Shown here: one piece after another, positions 13,371-22,406 of the stretch | How the letters are laid out: every line of letters starts with the position of its first letter | How positions within the stretch are numbered: position 1 is the stretch's first letter | Source of the DNA: Flavobacteriales bacterium | GTDB lineage: Bacteria > Bacteroidota > Bacteroidia > Flavobacteriales_F > PHOS-HE28 | Reading direction: 5' to 3' | Assembly (NCBI GenBank): GCA_024103275.1 | Contig: JAGFIV010000044.1 | Coordinates: 1-32,974 of the forward strand | Length of the DNA stretch: 32,974 nt | Made by a program: the position numbers and the translations under genes | Notes under the pieces: model-generated | Told to the model about the DNA's origin: nothing | What the model saw: the letters and a program-made list of their open reading frames with translations, nothing else | The model's database searches: none

Positions 13371-14798
13371 TCACATGGGCCCCATGAAGGAGGTCTTCAC
13401 CTTCTCCAACAGTTTGTCACCGCTGTAAATGCCTACGACCACCTTGGTCTTGATCCCGGCCAACTGGTCCTTGGGCAGGATGATGAACACCTCGGTCTGG
13501 GCCAGTTCGCCCGGTGCCAGTTCCAGTGCCTTGCCGATCACCTTGATCTCGCCGTCCAGGTTCATCAGCTCAAGCCGCAAGGGAAGGGTGCGCTGCGTCT
13601 TGTTCACGGCTTTCAGTGCGTACAGGTTGCTGATGCGGCCGTCGGCCTGCTTTTGGAACAGCATGCCCGGCCGGCGCAGCAGGGTGCTGTCCACGTCGCT
13701 GCGCATCAGGATCAAGGTGGCCAACACGCCGATGATGGCCACCAGGACGGCGCTGTATGCCTTCAGCCGCAGGTTGAACGTGAACGGTTTCTTGTCGGCG
13801 ATCTCCGTCTCGCTGGCATAGCGGATCAGCCCCGTGGGCAGGCCCACGCTTTCCATCATGTGGTCGCAGGCATCGATGCAGGCGGTGCAGTTCACGCATT
13901 CCAGCTGGGTGCCGTTGCGGATGTCGATGCCCGTGGGGCACACATGCACGCAGGCCCTGCAATCGATGCAGTCGCCCTTGCCGGCCTCATGGCGCACTTC
14001 ACCCTTGCGGAATTTCGCCCGCTGCTCACCACGCACATGGTCGTACGCGATCACGATGCTCTTGCGGTCCAGCAGCACGCCCTGCAAGCGGCCATAAGGG
14101 CATACCGTGGTGCAGGCCTGCTCCCGGAAGAAGGCGAAGTTGCCGTAGAACGCGCCGCTGAACAGGAACATGGCCGTAAGCCCTCCCAGATGTTGTGAGG
14201 CCGGTTCACGGATGATATCGAGCAGCTCCCCGCTGCCGATGATGTATGCCAGGAAGATGTTGCCGATCAGGAAGCTGATGCCGAAGAAGACAAGATGCTT
14301 GGCCGTTTTCTTCAAAGCCTTGTCCGCGGTCCAAGGCCCTTTGTTCAACGCCATTTGCTGTTTCCAGTCGCCCTCGATGAAGTATTCGATGCGCCGGAAC
14401 ACATGCTCCATGAATACGGTTTGCGGGCAGGCCCATCCGCAAAACAAGCGCCCGAAGGCCACGGTGAAGAGCGCCACGAATACGATGAAGGCCAGGAAGC
14501 CCAGCACGAAGATCAGGAAGTCCTGGGGCCAGAAGGTTTGCCCGAGGAAGACGAAACGACGCTCCACCAGGTTGATCATCAGCAACGGCTCGCCGCCGAT
14601 GTGGATGAAGGGACCTGCCAGCAACAACGCCACCAGCGCATAGGCCACGCGTTGGCGCCAGCGTGTCAGCTTGCCCTTGGGCTTCTTCGGGTATACCCAC
14701 ACCCGCTTGCCCTGCTGGTCCACCGTGCTGATCCGGTCGCGGAAGTTCGCGTCCTGCGCCTTGGTGTCACGTTTGATATGAGCGGGCTGCAACGCCAT
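13371..14798 (-). CDS. ccoG: CcoG/FixG/RdxA cbb3 oxidase accessory protein
   Basis: 475-residue polyferredoxin membrane protein. Members reduce Cu(II) to Cu(I) for cbb3 oxidase assembly. Visible are about four transmembrane helices in the N-terminal half, the conserved pair Cys120/Cys124 in FCGWACPQ, two [4Fe-4S] motifs (Cys277-x2-Cys280-x2-Cys283-x3-Cys287 and Cys301-x2-Cys304-x2-Cys307-x3-Cys311), another helix (about 345-365) and a C-terminal Ig-like FixG domain. Cys229/Cys233 in ACTTVCPYGRLQG are also typical. The start MALQPAHIKRD is chosen; a Met 16 codons upstream gives an unlikely Pro/His-rich leader. The 131 nt between ccoP and ccoG hold a hairpin (14894-14925), so ccoG expression may be set separately from ccoNQP. 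Confidence 0.96.
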   Translation of the reverse strand: MALQPAHIKRDTKAQDANFRDRISTVDQQGKRVWVYPKKPKGKLTRWRQRVAYALVALLLAGPFIHIGGEPLLMINLVERRFVFLGQTFWPQDFLIFVLGFLAFIVFVALFTVAFGRLFCGWACPQTVFMEHVFRRIEYFIEGDWKQQMALNKGPWTADKALKKTAKHLVFFGISFLIGNIFLAYIIGSGELLDIIREPASQHLGGLTAMFLFSGAFYGNFAFFREQACTTVCPYGRLQGVLLDRKSIVIAYDHVRGEQRAKFRKGEVRHEAGKGDCIDCRACVHVCPTGIDIRNGTQLECVNCTACIDACDHMMESVGLPTGLIRYASETEIADKKPFTFNLRLKAYSAVLVAIIGVLATLILMRSDVDSTLLRRPGMLFQKQADGRISNLYALKAVNKTQRTLPLRLELMNLDGEIKVIGKALELAPGELAQTEVFIILPKDQLAGIKTKVVVGIYSGDKLLEKVKTSFMGPM

Positions 14799-14893
14799 CC
14801 TGGTGCCGGAGCCGTGCCAATGGATGCATGGCCCCGGAGCGGCCAAAGATCATCGCCCCGGCCCGTGCCCATGCTGATCAAGCTCAGGTGCCC

Positions 14894-14925
14894 GGACTGA
14901 CCCCGGTCAGCCCGGACGTCAGTCC
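14894..14925 (-). terminator. Hairpin just downstream of ccoP
   Basis: GGACTGAC (14894-14901) pairs with GTCAGTCC (14918-14925). A competing perfect palindrome CTGACC-CC-GGTCAG lies at 14897-14910. It begins 4 nt past the ccoP stop and has no U-tract. Partial termination or 3'-end protection of ccoNQP mRNA is a guess. Confidence 0.35.
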
Positions 14926-14929
14926 CCGG

Positions 14930-16063
14930 TCAATCGGCCTCCCTATGGACGACCCCTGCCGGTGGCACAACGGCATCCACCTCAGCGGCCCCTTCGTCCC
15001 CCTTCCATAATTCGCCTTGTGGTGCCTTCTGGTTGGGCCCACCCTGTCCTTCGCGCGACATGATGTAGCAGGCGATGGCTCGGATCTCCGAGGGCTGCAA
15101 CTGGGCCTTCCAGGCGATCATGCCTTTTTCGGGAACGCCGTACTTGATCGTGTGGAAGATGTTCTTCACCCCGCCCCCATGGAGCCAATAGCCATCGGTG
15201 AGGTTGGGCCCGACGCTGTTTTCCGAGCCGGCCGCATCCGCGCCGTGGCAGGCCGTGCAAAACTCGCTGAACAGGGAGCGGCCCTCGGCGATCACCGCCG
15301 GATCATCCGTGAAGGTCACGGTATTCTCGTCCACCAGGTTGGTCTGCGTGGCCAGGTATGCGGCCACATCAGCCTGGGCTTGGACCATCTCCGCTTGATA
15401 TTCCTTCTGCGAATCCGGCCAGACCTTGATGACGTGCACGTTCACCAGGTAGATCACGCCCCAGGCGATGGTGCCATAGAACAGCCAGAGCCACCAGGGA
15501 GGCAGTACGTTGTCCAGTTCCTTGATGCCGTCGTATTCATGGTCCAGTTCGATGGTCTTTTCTTCCTCCACTTCCACTTGGCGGTTCAGTTTGGCCACCA
15601 GTGCCGCCCATCGTGCTGCCCGGCTGCTGCGCACCGGGCGTTGCACACCTTCCACCGGGGGAGCGATGTCGGTGGTGCGGGACCGGATCCACCTGAGCTG
15701 GAACACGATCACGGCAAAGAGGAACAGGTTCACGCCCACCAAGGTCCATAGGGTGGTGCCCGTCGAGGGATCGGAGGGGGGCACGTAGGCCTGTGCGTTG
15801 GCGGTGGCGGCCCCGAAAGCGATGGGAATGGCCACCCATGCACGTGTACCGTTGCCCCCGCGGGCCCAGCGGCCCAACCCGGCCAGGTTCCGCATCACGC
15901 CGGACAGTGCCAGGATGATGATGGCTTGGGCCACGGCGATACCGACCAGGATCCACATCAGGGTCGGGTAGGGTGCCGCTGCGGTCGCCATGCCTGGATC
16001 CTGGGCCTGGGCCCCCAGCGCCGACAAGGCCAGCGCCAGCGTGTACGGGAGACGATGGTTCAT
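14930..16063 (-). CDS. ccoP: cbb3 oxidase subunit III (CcoP), single-heme form with extended membrane N-terminus
   Basis: 377-residue cytochrome c subunit that feeds electrons to the CcoNO core. The N-terminal part has a possible signal peptide (1-21), a helix at about 35-55 and another at about 103-124. Then comes the typical FixP N-terminal domain (HEYDGIKELDNVLPPWW, helix about 188-210) and one cytochrome c domain with Cys269-x-x-Cys272-His273 in FCTACHG and a likely axial Met315. Proteobacterial CcoP has two CxxCH motifs; only one is present here. Start choice is uncertain: 16063 lies 1 nt past the ccoQ stop and opens a signal-like sequence, while ATGs at 16078 and 16093 overlap ccoQ. The gene is in the ccoNO-Q-P operon. 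Confidence 0.93.
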   Translation of the reverse strand: MNHRLPYTLALALSALGAQAQDPGMATAAAPYPTLMWILVGIAVAQAIIILALSGVMRNLAGLGRWARGGNGTRAWVAIPIAFGAATANAQAYVPPSDPSTGTTLWTLVGVNLFLFAVIVFQLRWIRSRTTDIAPPVEGVQRPVRSSRAARWAALVAKLNRQVEVEEEKTIELDHEYDGIKELDNVLPPWWLWLFYGTIAWGVIYLVNVHVIKVWPDSQKEYQAEMVQAQADVAAYLATQTNLVDENTVTFTDDPAVIAEGRSLFSEFCTACHGADAAGSENSVGPNLTDGYWLHGGGVKNIFHTIKYGVPEKGMIAWKAQLQPSEIRAIACYIMSREGQGGPNQKAPQGELWKGDEGAAEVDAVVPPAGVVHREAD

Positions 16064-16064
16064 G

Positions 16065-16271
16065 CTACGGTTGTGCATGGTCTTGGTGTTCATTCGATGC
16101 AATGGGATCGGACAGGGGCATGGCCGCCATGTGATCGATGTGGCCGCGGCGGGCCTTTCGCACATACAGCAGGGCGATCAGGAATACGCCGAAGAAGATC
16201 ACGAAGGACAACACCGGATAAATGCCGACCCCTGCGATGGTGTCCATGTGGTGCTTGATGAACTTCAGCAT
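16065..16271 (-). CDS. ccoQ: CcoQ-like small subunit of cbb3 oxidase
   Basis: 68-residue protein with one transmembrane helix (about 15-38, including YPVLSFVIFFGVFLIALLY) followed by a basic, His-rich tail. The size, the single helix and the position between ccoNO (3-nt gap) and ccoP (1-nt gap) identify it as CcoQ, which stabilises the oxidase complex. Sequence conservation in this family is low, so the call rests mainly on context. Confidence 0.85.
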   Translation of the reverse strand: MLKFIKHHMDTIAGVGIYPVLSFVIFFGVFLIALLYVRKARRGHIDHMAAMPLSDPIASNEHQDHAQP

Positions 16272-16274
16272 GGC

Positions 16275-18404
16275 CTAGCGTTGGGCGTTTGCGGCGGTGC
16301 CCGGGGCCACCTTGATGTCCGTGCCGATGCGCTGGAGGTAGGCGATCATCGCGATGATCTCGCGGTCGGCCAAGGCATCGATACCGCCCTTTTTGAGCCC
16401 GTCGGCGATCTCCGCGCTTTGCTTCACCAAATGGGTGTTGGCCTGTTCGGGGAAGTCTTTTGCATAAGGCACGCCGAGGGTGATCATGGCTTCCACCTTC
16501 CGGCGCGTGGTGCTGGTGTCCAACACGTCGGTGAACAGGTGTGGATAGGCCGGCATCAGGGAGCCGAAGCTCATGGTGGTGGGGTCCAGCATGTGGTAAT
16601 AGTGCCAGCTGTCCGGGTACTTCCCGCCCACGCGGTGCAGGTCGGGCCCGGTACGCTTGCTGCCCCACTGGAAGGGATGGTCGTAAACAAATTCGCCAGC
16701 CTTGCTGTATTCGCCGTAGCGCTCGGTCTCGCTGCGGAACGGACGCACCATCTGGCTGTGGCAGGTGTAGCAGCCCTCACGCACATAGATATCCCGGCCG
16801 TGCAGCTCCAGCGGGGTATAGGGCTTCACGCTGCTGAGGGTGGGCACGTTGCTTTTCACCAGGAAGGTGGGCACCATCTCCACGATGCCGCCGATGGCCA
16901 CCACCACCAGGCTCCATACCAGCATCTGCATGGGGCGGCGCTCGATCCAGGTATGCCAATGCCCGACCGGCTCGGCCTGCAGCTTTTCCAGCGCGGGCGC
17001 CTCGGCATCCTCATTGGCGATCAGCTTGCCGGCCTTTACGGTCTTCGCCAGGTTGTACACCATGATGAACACCCCGGTGAGGTAGATGGTGCCGCCCAGG
17101 GCGCGCAGCCAATAGGCGTATTTGATCTCCAGCACCGTGTCCAGGAAGTTCTTGTACACCAGGAACCCGTCCGGGGTGAACTGCTTCCACATCAGGCTCT
17201 GGAAGAAGCCGGCGAAATACAGCGGGATGGCGTAGAAGATGATGCCCATGGTGCCCAGCCAGAAGTGGGCGTTGGCCAGGCGTACGCTGTAGAGCCTGGT
17301 GCCGAAAAGGCGGGGCACCAGCCAGTATACCATGCCGAAGGTGAGGAAGCCGTTCCAGCCGATGCCGCCGATGTGGACGTGGGCGATGATCCAGTCCGTG
17401 AAATGGGCGATGGCGTTGATGCCTTTCACGCTCAGCAAGGGGCCCTCCAAGGTGGCCATGCCGTAGCAGGTGACGGCCACCACGAAGAACTTCAGCACGG
17501 GGTCCTCGCGCACGCGGTCCCAGGCCCCGCGGAGGGTGAGCAGGCCGTTGAGCATGCCGCCCCAGCTGGGGGCGATCAGCATCACGCTGAACACCACGCC
17601 CAACGACTGGGCCCACTCCGGCAGCGCGGTGTACAGCAGGTGGTGCGGCCCCGCCCAGATGTACAGGAAAATGAGCGACCAGAAATGGATGATGGACAAG
17701 CGGTAGCTGTACACGGGACGGTTGGCCGCCTTGGGCAGGAAGTAGTACATCAGGCCCAGGAAGGGCGTGGTGAGGAAGAACGCCACCGCGTTGTGCCCGT
17801 ACCACCATTGCACCAACGCATCCTGCACCCCGGCGTACCAACTGTAGCTCTTGCCCAGGTTCACGGGGAGGGCGAAGCTGTTCACGATGTGCAGCATGGC
17901 CACCGTCACCCACGTGGCGATGTAGAACCAGATGGCCACGTACAGGTGGCGCTCGCGACGCTTGAGGATGGTGCCCATCATGTTGATGCCGAACACCACC
18001 CATACCAGGGTGATGGCGATGTCGATCGGCCACTCCAGCTCGGCGTATTCCTTGCCCTGGGTCATGCCCAGCGGCAGCGTGATGGCCGCCGAGAGGATGA
18101 TCAGTTGCCAGCCCCAGAAATGGATCTTGCCCAGCAGGTCGCTGTACATGCGCGTCTTCAGCAGGCGCTGCAAGCTGTAGTAGGCACCTGCGAAAAAGGC
18201 ATTGCCCACGAAGGCGAAGATCACCGCGTTGGTGTGCAGCGGACGGATCCGGCCGAAGGTGAAGTATTTGGCCAGGTTCAGTTCGGGGATCACCAGCTCC
18301 AAGGCCGCGTAAAGGCCCACCAGCATGCCCACGGCACCCCATAGGATGGTGATGAACACGAAGTTCTTGACGATGCGGTTGTCGTATTGGAAACGTTCGA
18401 TCAT
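16275..18404 (-). CDS. ccoNO: cbb3 cytochrome oxidase subunits I and II fused (CcoN-CcoO)
   Basis: 709-residue fusion of the catalytic heme-copper subunit and the membrane-anchored monoheme cytochrome c subunit. CcoN part (about 1-470): low-spin heme ligand His57; CuB ligands His204 in WWYGHNAVAFF and His254/His255 in GPHHLLYT; Tyr314 in TCYGMATLEGP, the likely cross-linked Tyr of C-type oxidases; and His342/His344 in HVHIGGIGWNG. CcoO part (about 500-709): a membrane anchor near 495-515 and heme c motif Cys545-Tyr-Thr-Cys548-His549. Fused CcoNO is the usual form in Bacteroidota. These oxidases have high O2 affinity and reduce O2 to water with proton pumping. The start overlaps the ccoS stop by 4 nt (18401-18404). 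Confidence 0.97.
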   Translation of the reverse strand: MIERFQYDNRIVKNFVFITILWGAVGMLVGLYAALELVIPELNLAKYFTFGRIRPLHTNAVIFAFVGNAFFAGAYYSLQRLLKTRMYSDLLGKIHFWGWQLIILSAAITLPLGMTQGKEYAELEWPIDIAITLVWVVFGINMMGTILKRRERHLYVAIWFYIATWVTVAMLHIVNSFALPVNLGKSYSWYAGVQDALVQWWYGHNAVAFFLTTPFLGLMYYFLPKAANRPVYSYRLSIIHFWSLIFLYIWAGPHHLLYTALPEWAQSLGVVFSVMLIAPSWGGMLNGLLTLRGAWDRVREDPVLKFFVVAVTCYGMATLEGPLLSVKGINAIAHFTDWIIAHVHIGGIGWNGFLTFGMVYWLVPRLFGTRLYSVRLANAHFWLGTMGIIFYAIPLYFAGFFQSLMWKQFTPDGFLVYKNFLDTVLEIKYAYWLRALGGTIYLTGVFIMVYNLAKTVKAGKLIANEDAEAPALEKLQAEPVGHWHTWIERRPMQMLVWSLVVVAIGGIVEMVPTFLVKSNVPTLSSVKPYTPLELHGRDIYVREGCYTCHSQMVRPFRSETERYGEYSKAGEFVYDHPFQWGSKRTGPDLHRVGGKYPDSWHYYHMLDPTTMSFGSLMPAYPHLFTDVLDTSTTRRKVEAMITLGVPYAKDFPEQANTHLVKQSAEIADGLKKGGIDALADREIIAMIAYLQRIGTDIKVAPGTAANAQR

Positions 18405-18619
18405 GGACGGTCCGATTGTGTAGGCTCGTGGTGCAGGGCTTTCCGGGACGGCGGCTTTCCGGCCGAAGGGGCCGCACGGGGCGCGTCATCCATCAGGATG
18501 CGCACCGCCGGCGATCGGTCATCGTCATATTGGCCCCTGCGGACGGCCCAGATGAAGCCCAGCACGAAGACCGTGGCCACCACCGTGCTTACCGTCAGCA
18601 GAAGGAAAATGACGCCCAT
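18401..18619 (-). CDS. ccoS: CcoS, cbb3 oxidase assembly protein
   Basis: 72-residue protein starting MGVIFLLLTVSTVVA, with one N-terminal helix (about 2-26) followed by WAVRRGQYDDDRSPAVRIL, the CcoS signature. CcoS is needed to insert heme and copper into CcoN. The Pro/Ser/His-rich tail after residue 45 is not conserved in the family and carries no recognised motif. The 4-nt overlap with ccoNO suggests coupled translation. It follows ccoI by 56 nt. Confidence 0.92.
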   Translation of the reverse strand: MGVIFLLLTVSTVVATVFVLGFIWAVRRGQYDDDRSPAVRILMDDAPRAAPSAGKPPSRKALHHEPTQSDRP

Positions 18620-18675
18620 CGGAAACCAATGGCTGCGAAAATGCCCCGGGTGCCGGGGCCGGGCATTGATGGGCG

Positions 18676-21147
18676 TTACATGCCGGGCTGACTTTTGTCA
18701 CCGGATCGTCGGGGAATGCCGTTCGGGGTGAAGCTCATACGGGCGGCCATCCAGGCCGCGATGGAGACGAAGGCCACCACGCTCACGCTGCTCAAAGGCA
18801 TCAGGACGGCGGCGAAGAGCGGCGTGAGAAGGCCTGCCACGGCCACCGATACGCCGGTGATGTTGTACGCCAAGGACAAGGCCAGGCTGGCCACCACGAT
18901 GCGGTGGGCGCGGCGCGAGAAGGCCAGGAAACCGGGCAGGCGGTGCAGGGCGGCCGCATCCATGATGGCATCGCTCGCGGGGGTGAGGGCCGCGCTGGTT
19001 TCCGTCACCGTGATGCCGATGTCCGCCTGGGCCAAGGCCCCCGCATCGTTCAGCCCATCGCCCACCATGAGCACACGGCGGCCTTGCCCCTGGTAGCCGC
19101 GGATGGCCTGTTGCTTGTCCAACGGGGAGCAGCCCGTGCGCACGTCGCTGCCGGCAAATGCCCGGGCCAGGTCCGCATCCACTTGCGCATCGCCCGTGAG
19201 CAGCGCCGTTCCCATCTGGCCCCGCAGCTCCCGCACGGCCTGGTCCATTCCGTCCCGGGCCTGCTTCCGCACCGCGAAGTAGCCGTGGTGCGCGCCGTCC
19301 ACCGAGACATGGACATGGGCATCGCCGGACGATCGCCCCGGTTCCGGCACTTCGCAGAACAGGGCGGAACCAAGACGGACCTCCCGGCCGCCCACCATGC
19401 CGCGGATCCCCTGCCCGGCGATCTCCTGCACGTCGTACACGGCCAGGTCTGCCGTTGCGGCCTTCAACTCGCCCGCCACCACCGTGCTTAGCGGATGGGT
19501 GCTGTTGCGTGCCAGTGCCTGGACGGAGGACCGGTCAGCCGGGCCGAGGGACGTGCCGTGCCACCGCACCGCATGGGCCTCGCGGGCGGTGAGCGTGCCC
19601 GTCTTGTCGAACACCACCAGGTCCACGCGTGACATGCGTTCCACCACTTCGGTGCCGCGCAGGAAAAGGCCCCGGCGGCCCATCAACCGGACCGTGTGGC
19701 CGTATGCGAAGGGCATGCTCAGGGCCAAGGCGCACGGGCAGGCCACGATGAGCACCGAGGTGACCACCATCCACACCTGTGACGGGTCCCGGCCCCACCA
19801 GAACAGCCCGGCACCCAGCGCGATCAGCAGGACGGCCACCGTGAAGCGGCGCGCCACCTTGTCGATCAGGCGCGGCATGGCGGGCCGTTCATGGGCCGAA
19901 TCCTGTTCCGCCCACAACTTCTTCAGCCGGCTGTCGGCAAAGCTGCGCAACACCTCCACCTCGATGGCCGCACCTCGCTGGCGGCCGCCCGCCTTCAGCG
20001 TCTCGCCCTCCGCCTTGCGCACGGGCAGCGGCTCCCCCGTGATGAAGCTGTTGTCGATGTGCCCGGTGCCCCGCCGCAGGATGCCGTCCACGGGCACCAG
20101 TTCCTGGTCACGCACCACGATGCGGTCGCCCGGCCTGAGGTCGGCCACGCGCACCGCTTCCTCGCCCCGTTCCGTGCGCCGCAGCACTACCAGTGGCAGG
20201 AAATCATCGAGCGTGCGGTCGAAGCGCAGTGCCTGATAGGTGCGCGCCTGGTACCAGCGTCCCACCAGCAGGAAGAAAAGCAGGCCGGCCAGCGAGTCGA
20301 AGTAGCCGGGACCGGCGCCGGCGATCACGTCGTACAGGCTGCGGGTCCACAGGGCCACGATGCCCAAGGCGATGGGCTGGTCGATGTTGACCATGCGCGT
20401 GCGGATGCCCGCCCAGGCACTGCGGAAAAAATCGGTGCTGAGAAAGAACACCACGGGGATGGAGAACAGCACGGTGAGCCACTGGAAGCCCGTCTTCAGG
20501 CCCGCTTCGGAGTCCGCCCCCAGGTATTCGGGAATGGCGAACAGCATGGTGTTGCCGAAGATGAACCCGGCCACGCCCACGCGGACCAGCAGCATGTCGG
20601 GGGTCCGGGCCTTGCGCCCGCTGCCCGCCGTGACCTGCGGGCCGTATCCGATGCGTCGCAACAGCTCCACCAGCCCCGGGAGCGCAAGACGGTCCTCGCG
20701 GAAGGTGACGGCCAGTTCCTTCCCGCTGAACGAGACCCGCGACCGCAGGATGGCCGGATCGATCCGGTTCAGGTGCTCCAGCAGCCAGATGCACGAACTG
20801 CAATGCATCTGCGGCACATGGAAGCGGACCCGGGTGATCCCCTCCTCGCTGAACTCCACCAGCCTGGAACGCACCTCCTCCAAGGCGAACAGCTCCGGAC
20901 GGTGTTCATCCACATTTACCTGCTGCTTCACCCCCGGTTGGCCGCCCAGCTCGTAGTAGTTGCACAGCCCGGCCTCGTTCAGCAGGTCGTACACCACCTG
21001 GCAGCCCCGGCAGCAAAAATCCTTCCCCTCATGCAGGCGGTGTTCGGCAACGCAGGGATCGCCGCAATGGAAGCAGGCTACTTGGATCGATTCCTTTTCC
21101 ACCGTGCAAAGAGCGGAACAAACGGAAGGACGGGCAATGACGGCCAT
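18676..21147 (-). CDS. ccoI: CcoI/FixI copper-transporting P1B-type ATPase
   Basis: 823-residue heavy-metal P-type ATPase that exports copper from the cytoplasm for cbb3 oxidase assembly. N-terminal parts: a cysteine-rich metal-binding segment (Cys25-x-x-Cys28 in CFHCGDPC; Cys45-Cys46-x-x-Cys49) and an HMA domain with Cys116-x-x-Cys119 in MHCSSC. The membrane Cys-Pro-Cys motif (VACPCALALSMPF) is near residue 468. The phosphorylation loop DKTGTLT is near 515, then HP in NSTHPLS and the hinge GDGLND. About eight helices are expected. The cysteine-rich N-terminus plus the HMA domain and the position just before ccoS separate CcoI from general CopA-type exporters. The start MAVIARPSV at 21147 is the first Met. 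The DUF420 gene ends 31 nt upstream. Confidence 0.96.
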   Translation of the reverse strand: MAVIARPSVCSALCTVEKESIQVACFHCGDPCVAEHRLHEGKDFCCRGCQVVYDLLNEAGLCNYYELGGQPGVKQQVNVDEHRPELFALEEVRSRLVEFSEEGITRVRFHVPQMHCSSCIWLLEHLNRIDPAILRSRVSFSGKELAVTFREDRLALPGLVELLRRIGYGPQVTAGSGRKARTPDMLLVRVGVAGFIFGNTMLFAIPEYLGADSEAGLKTGFQWLTVLFSIPVVFFLSTDFFRSAWAGIRTRMVNIDQPIALGIVALWTRSLYDVIAGAGPGYFDSLAGLLFFLLVGRWYQARTYQALRFDRTLDDFLPLVVLRRTERGEEAVRVADLRPGDRIVVRDQELVPVDGILRRGTGHIDNSFITGEPLPVRKAEGETLKAGGRQRGAAIEVEVLRSFADSRLKKLWAEQDSAHERPAMPRLIDKVARRFTVAVLLIALGAGLFWWGRDPSQVWMVVTSVLIVACPCALALSMPFAYGHTVRLMGRRGLFLRGTEVVERMSRVDLVVFDKTGTLTAREAHAVRWHGTSLGPADRSSVQALARNSTHPLSTVVAGELKAATADLAVYDVQEIAGQGIRGMVGGREVRLGSALFCEVPEPGRSSGDAHVHVSVDGAHHGYFAVRKQARDGMDQAVRELRGQMGTALLTGDAQVDADLARAFAGSDVRTGCSPLDKQQAIRGYQGQGRRVLMVGDGLNDAGALAQADIGITVTETSAALTPASDAIMDAAALHRLPGFLAFSRRAHRIVVASLALSLAYNITGVSVAVAGLLTPLFAAVLMPLSSVSVVAFVSIAAWMAARMSFTPNGIPRRSGDKSQPGM

Positions 21148-21178
21148 CAGCCCGGCGGCGCCTGCCGGAGTGACCGGC

Positions 21179-21703
21179 TCAGTAGTAAGGGGCGCACATC
21201 AGGTACACCACCACGCCCGTGATGCTGACGTACAACCACAGCGGCATGGCCCAGCGTGCCAACCGACGGTGCCGGTCGAACCGTCCGGCCATGGCGCGGA
21301 ACAAGGTGAGGAGTACCAGGGGCACGATGGCCGCGGCGAGCAGGATGTGGGAGACCAGCACCGGGTAGTACACCATACCCCGGTTGCCGCCGTAGTGTAC
21401 GGAGGGGAAACTGCCGTGCTGAACGAGGTAGCTTGCCAAGAACAGCGTGGTGGAGCCCAGTGCCGCCCATATCAGGCCCCGGTGCAGGTTGATCTTCTTG
21501 CGCAACACCGCCCACCATGCCATCAGGAGCAGCAGGGTGGTGGTGCCGCTCAGGACGGCGTTCACCTTGGGCAATGTGGAGATGGACAGACCGGTGACCC
21601 GTATGAGCCTGGGGCCGAAGAGCACTCCGGCGATGGCACCGAGCACGACGAAGGTGAAGGTCCAAGCGATCAATGCGCCCCGGCGCTCCAGCAGGGAAGG
21701 CAT
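21179..21703 (-). CDS. DUF420 membrane protein of the oxidase cluster
   Basis: 174-residue integral membrane protein with about five helices. Sequence such as LPKVNAVLSGTTTLLLLMAWW, the His of KINLHRGLIW and the C-terminal RHRRLARWAMPLWLYVSITGVVVYLM fit DUF420 (YozB/CtaM-like), whose members lie beside cytochrome oxidase genes; CtaM is needed for assembly of some heme-copper oxidases in Firmicutes. A similar assembly role is inferred from family and position. It starts 1 nt after the SCO stop, so the two are probably cotranslated. Confidence 0.9.
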   Translation of the reverse strand: MPSLLERRGALIAWTFTFVVLGAIAGVLFGPRLIRVTGLSISTLPKVNAVLSGTTTLLLLMAWWAVLRKKINLHRGLIWAALGSTTLFLASYLVQHGSFPSVHYGGNRGMVYYPVLVSHILLAAAIVPLVLLTLFRAMAGRFDRHRRLARWAMPLWLYVSITGVVVYLMCAPYY

Positions 21704-21704
21704 C

Positions 21705-22406
21705 TCACCGTTCTTTGGGGATACCGTGGGCCATGCGTTCCTCCTCCATCTGCAGGGCTTTCAGGTCCACCACCAGGTCCCGCATGGCATCGGTATTGGT
21801 GCCGTCGTACATGCCCCGGATGTGGCGTTGCTTGTCCACCAGCACGAATTGCGGCGAATGCACGAACATCTCGGCGGCCGCCGAATCCGCGTTGGCGGTG
21901 AGCAGATAGCCCAGGTTGCCTTGCCGGTAGATGTCCGGCGCGTTGCCGGTGAGGAACTTCCACCGTTTGGGATCGGCCTGCAGCCCCCGGGCATATTCCT
22001 TCAGCACCTCGGGGGTGTCATGCTCGGGGTCCACGGTGTGGCTCAGGAAGAGCACATCGTCATACCGCGGCTTGTCCAGCTGCAGCTGCAGCTGTTGCAT
22101 CTGGGCGCTCATGCGCGGGCAAATGCTGGTGCAGCGCGTGAAGAAGAAGTCCACGATCAGGATCTTTCCCTGCGTGTCCTTGTCGCTGAACGGCTTCCCG
22201 TCCTCATCGATGAAATGGAACGGCGGCACCGTGAAATAGGTGGTGTCGCCCGGCCCGTTCACCTCCCGTTCGCCGATGTATGGAAGGGTGGTGTAATGGT
22301 TCTTGCTGCCCACGCCCAGGAAGATGGCGCCCGGGATCAGCACGAGCAGGACGATCAGGAGGATGGCCTTCTTCCGCTTGCTCGCCGGTTTTATTTCAGA
22401 GGTCAC
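21705..22406 (-). CDS. SCO1/SenC-family copper chaperone
   Basis: 233-residue protein with one N-terminal membrane anchor (about 12-34, KKAILLIVLLVLIPGAIFLG) and a periplasmic thioredoxin-fold domain. The copper site is intact: Cys92-Thr-Ser-Ile-Cys96-Pro in FFFTRCTSICPRMS, and the distal His183 in MFVHSPQFVL. The conserved DPEHDTPEVL segment is also present. SCO proteins load copper into the CuA site of subunit II of aa3-type oxidases, although subunit II is not encoded in this window. Its start overlaps the subunit IV stop (22403-22406), and the DUF420 gene follows after 1 nt. Confidence 0.95.
   Translation of the reverse strand: MTSEIKPASKRKKAILLIVLLVLIPGAIFLGVGSKNHYTTLPYIGEREVNGPGDTTYFTVPPFHFIDEDGKPFSDKDTQGKILIVDFFFTRCTSICPRMSAQMQQLQLQLDKPRYDDVLFLSHTVDPEHDTPEVLKEYARGLQADPKRWKFLTGNAPDIYRQGNLGYLLTANADSAAAEMFVHSPQFVLVDKQRHIRGMYDGTNTDAMRDLVVDLKALQMEEERMAHGIPKER

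Noticed and set aside
15990-18344. 784-codon open frame on the plus strand opposite ccoNO and neighbouring genes
   Set aside because: It is a high-GC shadow frame rich in His, Gly, Val and Gln with no recognisable domain, and it covers well-supported oxidase genes on the other strand.
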